Below, piece after piece: positions 58,098 to 64,000 of a stretch of DNA of 64,000 nucleotides. Each line of letters opens with the position of its first letter. Position 1 is the first letter of the stretch. The stretch comes from Welwitschia mirabilis (taxonomy: Eukaryota; Gnetophyta; Gnetopsida; Welwitschiales): contig JBOZIK010000001.1 of assembly GCA_051453625.1 (NCBI GenBank), forward strand, positions 268,527,627-268,591,626, in the 5' to 3' direction. The translations under genes and the position numbers were made by a program. The notes under the pieces are model-generated. The model saw only the letters and a list, made by a program, of their open reading frames with translations, was not told the DNA's origin and did not search any database.

Positions 58098-59560
58098 ATT
58101 TCTCCACCCTTTAAGAGGTTTTGTCCTTAAACTAAAAATTAGCAATTATTTTACCACTTTAAATTACTCTACTTTTGCTTATTTCCATAACGGTATATTA
58201 ANNNNNNNNNNTAATTGCACTAAGAAATTATTACTTGCAACTATTCAAAGGATTTTAAAACTCTTTTTATCTAAGTTCTACTTTTGTTAGTAAAAATAAA
58301 ATAATTTGAAATATTCATGATTAACTAATTATTTAATAAAAATAAAAATGTTAATACCTACTATATCTTGAACTATAAATAATTAGGTCCTTTTATTTGA
58401 GCTGAGGCATAAATCTTTCTTATATCCGTTGATTTCTTTTTGTCAAGGCAATTTATAGCATAGTGAGGACCTCCACAATTATAACATCCTATTCTTTGAG
58501 AATCTTTAGTTCTATTACCTAAGCAATAGGTAGTCCTTCACCTATCTTCAAGATTGTTTTTATTTTTATTTTGTATTGCATTAACCCTAGAGACTTCAGA
58601 TTTGCCATCATTTCGATTTGACTCATTATTTCTAGAGAATGATTTCTTTATCTCTTGAAATTCTCCTTGTTCTTGTAAAATTATTTTTCTTTCCCTGAAT
58701 TCCTTGTTCTTATTTAAAGATTCTTCACTTATGCTTATCTTCTCTAAAGCTTCTATAAGTGACTTTAGTTGAAATAATTTTACTTGCCTTTAAATAATAG
58801 GATGTAAACCAAGTACTAACCTTTTAACTTTTACTTCTTCACTACTTGCTAGTTTAGGAGCATATCTCAAAAGTTTCATAAATTTATGCTCATACTATGC
58901 TATTGTCATAAAACCTTATTCAAGATTATAGAATTCATCGACTTTTTCATTAATGAAAAACTCTAAGATGTATCTAGCTTTGAATCTTTTTTCAAATTCT
59001 TCCCATGTCAACGGTGTTGGAAACAATGCTCAAAGTTTTTGTTGCATTCCATCATAATGCTACTCCTTTAACAAGTTGATGGTTTGCTAGTAATGTCTTC
59101 TGTTCAGTAGTAAAATTGAATAATTCCAATTCCTTTGAATAGCTATTAACCATGCTTCTACATCAGCTATGTTGTTAACACCCTCGAAGGTTGGAGGGTC
59201 CATTCTCTAAAACTACATCATCGTTTTCCTTAAAGAATTACCTTCTTTCATACTGTTAGATTATTCATGAAGTTCACTTACTAAATCATTAACTGCATTT
59301 ACTAGCATTGTAACTTTAATTGGTTGGTTCACTACTCTTTTTGGGGACATGTTAATCCTGTGAAAAATAAACTATACATATCACAATCCAAAATTTTCAT
59401 GCCAAAGCTTACAACTTAAGTGGTAGTTAAGCCGAGTGGACTTTGCAAAATAGTTATGCCTAGTGAATTCACAAGCTCAATAATAGTTATGCCTAATGAA
59501 GATGTCAACCTGATAGTAGTTATACCTAGTGAGTTCACAACCTATGCTCTAATACCAAAT
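58098..59560 (-). mobile_element. Pol-deleted Gypsy element, minus strand
   Basis: On the minus strand: LTR end, PBS TGGTATTAGAGC (59557-59546), gag from 59350, then directly a polypurine tract (58112-58099, AAAGGGTGGAGAAA) and an LTR start TGTCATGTCCC (from 58098), which is a common plant Gypsy LTR start. Protease, RT, RNase H and integrase are missing, a deletion of several kilobases. The 3' LTR should extend below 58098 and the 5' LTR above 59560, but I cannot align the two. Confidence 0.65.
58400..59350 (-). pseudogene. Gypsy gag (Retrotrans_gag and zinc knuckle)
   Basis: It starts at ATG 59350 (MSPKRVVNQPIKVTMLVNAV) and continues, with stops and shifts, as MDPPTFEGVNNIADVEAWL (from 59203), then TWEEFEKRFKARYILEFFI, YEHKFMKLLRYAPKL, and a knuckle CYNCGGPHYAINC (58486-58448). 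The C-x2-C-x3-H-x4-C spacing is typical of plant chromovirus-like gag. The domain order PP-F-G--WL, W--F---F, LLRYAP is that of Retrotrans_gag. At least four stops inactivate it. Confidence 0.8.
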
Positions 59561-62500
59561 GATAATATAAGATCTCCAAAGGATAGCCCTGGATAGAAAT
59601 GCTACATGTTGCAAAATATTAGATTTTACATAAAAATCTTGATTTTGTATTTGAATGCTACATGCTGTAGAATATTAGATTTTTGTTAAAAATTTAAAAA
59701 TAATAACATTTTGCATTTTAAAAAATAAATTTACAACAAAATTTCTATAGATAATATAAGATGCAAGATCCCATGCAATACTAAGTGAAGGCAGTAGCTT
59801 TTTTATAGCTCATGATTATCTCCAAAAACTATGAATTTTTTTGTTAGTTAGACATATTTAAGGGGCATTACTAGTGCATCACTAAGTTTTAATAGTGAAA
59901 CTGCATGTTACAAATTTATACTCAAATGGTTTCTTATCTTTGCATATGTAGTAAAGAATGGAGTGTAACTTTAATTTTCAAATATGAGTACCTTAAAGGA
60001 AAACCTTTATGAAAAAGATACTAGTTAAAGTTCTTGTGTTTTATAAGTGAAGCATTTTCTAGAGTTTAAAAAATATTTTAATTCATATACTTTTCATGTC
60101 ATTTATTTCCCAATTTTGTTTAAATTCTAAGAAATTATTGTATCTTTTATCATTAAACTGTATACCTTTTCTAGTTTATAAGGAAATCTTGTGAACTATT
60201 TTTACTTTATAAAATTTGTAGAATTACATCATTATTATGATTTCCATAAAAGTGAATAATTAATTATGAAATCTCTTAATGTTATGCTTAGAACTATAGA
60301 GTAACTTAAATAAGTTCCATGATAAATAATTCCTATTAAAAACTACACATGCAAATACCAAAGCTTTTTTCATCCAATTGCTATCAGATTTAAAGAGCTA
60401 TTTAGAAAATTTATAATTAGAATTTACTAAGTTAAAATCCTTTAAAGTAATAAACTAAGATTTTTTAATGAATTTCAAATAATAAAATTATGAATCATTC
60501 TCCACGTCACTAAATACTTTTGATGATGTGTGCACCTCATGATGTAATTAAGTGAGATCATATGATTCAATTTAAAGGATTAACTCCCTTCTAGATTATT
60601 TCATTCTTAGGTTTACACTCTTTTAATATAGTAAATACTAGATCATAAACAACATTATTCCATGAGGAATAATTTATGATCCATTTAGCATATAGAAATT
60701 ATACCTTCAATAAGCTTTTAAGGAGTTATGGTCCTCCTTTTTTAATTAGAAATAATATATTTTTCCAATAAAGTTTGTTTAAAACATCTTTCTATCATTT
60801 AATATCAATAACATAAAGTTTCTTAAAAGGGATTCAAGAATTTTCTAAGGATTGAATGTAGGTTTCTATTGAAAGGAATGAAAAACATGAGTACTTAAAA
60901 TAATAGTATTGTATACTTAGAACATTTTTGTATAAGATAGTTTCTTCACTTTTTATTTATTGATTTTATTATTGACTTTATTAAGAGTCTTTTTCTAAAT
61001 CTTCAAGGTTCTTCCATCAAAGGAGAATGTTATAATAAAGTTATAAACTTATGTTATTAACCTTTTATAGTTGTTAATCAAAAGATCATAAAAAGTTTAT
61101 GGCTAAGCAGTATAAGATAGGAAACTCTTAAGTATAGTTCTAAGGAAGGAAAATATTTTTTCCCCTCTTTTAATTAAGGAGAATATATTATTCAACAAGG
61201 ATATCTCAAAACTGTGGAAGTTTCATTTGATCAAGCTACAAAATACTAGAAAAAAGATATGATGCTTACTCTAGGTAATTACATTAATTCACAAATTGAT
61301 TAAAGATTGTAGAACATTTTGGTTGATTTAGAAAAAAATACTATCAAGCTAGATTGAAAGAAATAGCTTCTATAGAAGTCCATATTTTTCATATTAAACA
61401 TAATTTTATTTAGAGTTGAGAAGAGATTGGTATCATGTGATCTAAACTTTCTTAGTAATATAAATATTTATCTCTCTCTCTCNNNNNNNNNNNNNNNNNN
61501 NNNNNNNNNNNNNNNNNNNNNNNNNNNNNNNNNNNNNNNNNNNNNNNNNNNNNNNNNNNNNNNNNNNNNNNNNNNNNNNNNNNNNNNNNNNNNNNNNNNN
61601 NNNNNNNNACTACTAAATATATAGGACTTCTCCCAATTGATCTTGAATTCCAAAGGTATGCAATGTTATTTGATCCTCTTAAGATTTCTACTAATATATC
61701 TTTTTGCGTTCTTTGTCAAGAAAAAAATCAAAAGTAAAGTAGATATATATCTTTTGCTAAAATCAGCACCAATTCTAATGCCTTTTAATAATTCAGTGCA
61801 TAATAATTCATTGCATAAGCCTTTCACAATATAATAACTTTAAAAATGAATTATAGTGATAAATAGAAAAGGGGAGATTAGGAAAAGCCATCATACTAGC
61901 ATTTGTATCGAAAAATTACTAGAAATTCCTAATCAGTTACTATATAAGCACTAAGATTAGTAAAAAGGAATTTTGTCATGTGTAAAAACTTAGGATCAAA
62001 TCCACTTTTTTCCCCATACACTTTAAAATGAATCACTAATCAACATGATCATATGCCTTAATGTAGTGAATTTTGATGGAGGAGACATAATGGTTATTAT
62101 TTAGCACCCAATTATTTCTTTCCAAAGGTACTACCACATTATTAAACTGTATTGAATATGAAAAAAACATATTTTCTCTTAACTAACAATATCTAGAATA
62201 ATCTTACATGCTCTTTTAGCAAAAAATTGTGCTCAGATTCTGTAAGAAATGTTTAATATTATTTTTGGTCTACAATTATTGATTACAATTCTATTATCAA
62301 ATTTAAAAAGTAATTTGATAATTCATTTATTTAAATTAGATCTCAGTGAATGCCTAGAAATCATTTTTCTTATTACTTGGAAGTAGTCATTATGATTAAT
62401 ATTCTAGTACTCCTTATCTAATTCTATAAGTATGTTATTAAAACCTAGAACTTAACATATAACATACTGATTGATTTTTTTTTGGTTGAAGATTATTCAA

Positions 62501-62600
62501 AATAATTTATACATATATGGAAGAAATAGCTTGATCAAAATGCAATCAAAACACTCTAAAGAATATTTTTACGAAGGTAGATCTAGAGTGTAGGAGGAAG
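59561..62600. other. AT-rich DNA, no gene recognised
   Basis: The first part (from 59560, TGATAATATAAG) should be the 5' LTR of the Gypsy element. A 56-bp internal repeat (AATGCTACATG..GATTTT) occurs at 59598 and 59654. A TC microsatellite runs into the 126-N gap at 61483-61608. Short frames such as 61637-61834 show no family features. Confidence 0.5.
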
Positions 62601-62658
62601 CTAGGGTTTGAAAAACATCGAATCAACAGGGGTGGTTTCGGTGCTGGGAAGCTACAAC

Positions 62659-63492
62659 ATGGAGGGGGTGATGTCGACCATCATACAGAACTCTTCAGGT
62701 GAATTGCAAAATTTCATTATTACTTCTACATTTATTTGATTTAAGGTTTCAAGAGGGGCTTATTCCCAAAAATGGAGAAGATCATAATTTCTTTAGGGAA
62801 GGAAAAAAACCTTAGTCTTAGATATTGATGAAGGTTCTTGCTCTAAGATAGAGAAGAAACTCCAATATAGTTTAATCAATAAGTTCGTTTCATCTGGTCC
62901 AAGACCTAAGCTTGATCTTATCAGAAAATGGGTAGAAACAAAATGGACAAAGGTTAGTAAAGTTGAATTTATTACTATGCTAGAAGGATTAATGTTTTTT
63001 TAGTTAGATAATGAACAAGACAAGATCAGGACAAGATCATTGCAAGAGGGCCTTGGTTTTTCAGGGTGAAGGGACTCACCCTAGTCAAATGGACACAGGG
63101 GGTGTAATTGGATTAGAACCTTTTCAGGAAATTGTCAATATAGATCTGCATCCAAATGTTTCCTCTAGAATTTCAGAATAAAGACCTTATGAGGAAAATC
63201 ACATTATATCTTGGTGAATTGATTAAGCTTGATAGAATAGGCATTAAATAAATGAGGCTAGTCCTTACTAGATTTTACATTTGGATGAGCTTAGAAGATA
63301 CAAAGGAGATACAATCTATAAAGTTCAAATTGAAATGAGTCATATGTAACCTTGAAATTACTTATGAGAACCTCCTAGTTCCATGAAATATTTATGGGAA
63401 GTTAGGACACATCTCAAGAAGATGAATTTCCACAAAAAAGAGATGCTTCCATTATGGGATAATGGGTCACGTAAGAGAAGAATGTAGTAAAT
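62659..63492 (+). pseudogene. LINE ORF1 (DUF4283-like, zinc knuckles)
   Basis: A GC-richer leader (62625-62658) precedes ATG 62659 (MEGVMSTIIQNSSGELQNF). A frame from 62814 reads LVLDIDEGSCSKIEKKLQYS, then GPRPKLDLIRKWVETKW and DNEQDKIRTRSLQEGLGFSG, the RNA-binding-type DUF4283 domain of plant L1 ORF1 proteins. Further on come IYGKLGHISR and CFHYGIMGHVREEC (63444-63485), two decayed C-x2-C-x4-H-x4-C knuckles (zf-CCHC_4 type). ORF1 proteins bind LINE RNA. Stops and shifts inactivate it. ORF2 begins about 400 bp downstream. Confidence 0.75.
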
Positions 63493-63892
63493 GATTAATT
63501 GACATTAAAGAAAAATGAAAAAAAAAAATTTTCTTTTTGTGGAAAAATCAGACACCATTAGGGCATCTATTAGCATAAATAAAAGAAGGATAAAACAGTG
63601 AAGAGCACTACAATTTTCCTTAAGGGAACCAAGGAAAATAAGAAAAAAAAGAAACATGAGAGGAAGTACAACTCCTTTCAACCTCTGATGAAAGAAGAGA
63701 ACACTCAAAAACCTCAAAATCCAATAAATATAGAAGAGTCAAATGATGTAAAAGTTTAGGTAAGAGGAAGAAATTGCAATAGAACCCTCTTAGAAAGGGA
63801 AACTACAGAGAATGTGGTCAATAGATTCCAAGCTACGATTGAAGATACTCTAAAAAAAGGTTAAGCTCTATAAAAGAGCAAAAACAGATTTA

Positions 63893-64000
63893 ATGGATTG
63901 TCTCTCTTAGAATTGCATGGGATTAGCATCCTCCTATAGGAAAAAGACCTTAAGAAATATTATCAGTTAATTTAATATTAAATTAGTTTATTTATAGGAA
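63893..64000 (+). pseudogene. LINE ORF2 start (endonuclease), runs off window
   Basis: The frame from ATG 63893 reads MDCLS, stop, then NCMGLASSYRKKTLRNII. It corresponds to the SWNCRGL-----K--LR-II start of the plant L1 apurinic endonuclease domain. The tryptophan codon TGG has become TAG. The catalytic asparagine of the WN pair is present. The rest lies beyond the window. Confidence 0.75.

Overview
The window is nuclear DNA from a vascular plant with a large, repeat-dense, AT-rich genome. A gymnosperm-type genome would fit, but nothing here names a species. The signs are an A-type cytochrome P450 with the usual single phase-0 intron, priming sites of plant LTR retrotransposons (TGGTATCAGAGC, complementary to initiator tRNA-Met), plant LINE ORF1 (DUF4283-like) remnants, nested and decayed LTR elements, and strong loss of CpG in the repeats. 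About 5.5 kb is assembly gap (runs of N), and several gaps have the same sequence on both sides.

Only one gene is demonstrably intact: a 71-clan, CYP76-like cytochrome P450 at 47077-49350 (+), two exons, 507 residues, all signature motifs present. It lies in a GC- and CpG-rich island (about 45.7-49.4 kb) whose upstream part carries a tandem TGACG element and GACGTC sites. A diverged duplication of about 200 bp forms its 3' flank.

Left arm (1-13.2 kb): a long LTR-like element (A1, about 127-12187) is split by a short-LTR Copia element (Copia-1, 779-9204) with PBS, PPT, 4/5-matching target duplication and broken gag/protease/RT pieces. Copia-1 itself carries an insert with an old Gypsy LTR. 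A sister copy of A1 (A2, 13560-18113), flanked by a perfect AGTTA duplication, shows the empty site of Copia-1.

Central nest (13.2-42.5 kb): a minus-strand Copia-type element (Copia-3) is bounded by LTRs at 13206-18181 (split by A2) and 42075-42481. Inside lie a minus-strand Copia-2 (LTRs from 20100 and from 37915; gag and protease remnants at 35.8-37.8 kb) fused to a duplicated plant 'transposon protein' ORF (ORF-X), a Gypsy element (about 23584-33270) inserted in one ORF-X copy, and a 1.4-kb degenerate minisatellite (40255-41668).

Right part: a 5'-truncated LINE (42540-43775), an unassigned stretch, the P450, mostly featureless AT-rich DNA with a four-unit hairpin minisatellite (50418-50494), a gap-ridden duplicated segment (53.5-55.2 kb), tRNA-derived SINE-like units (55.4-57.1 kb), a pol-deleted Gypsy (58098-59560, minus) and the 5' half of a LINE (62659 to the window end).

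The window is therefore one gene beside a graveyard of retroelements. No LTR element keeps an intact reverse transcriptase, so none appears autonomous. The most unusual signals are small structured repeats: hairpin arrays at 8.77-8.89 kb (with a compensated stem change), 24.9-29.2 kb and 50.4 kb, and the chimeric gag/ORF-X element.
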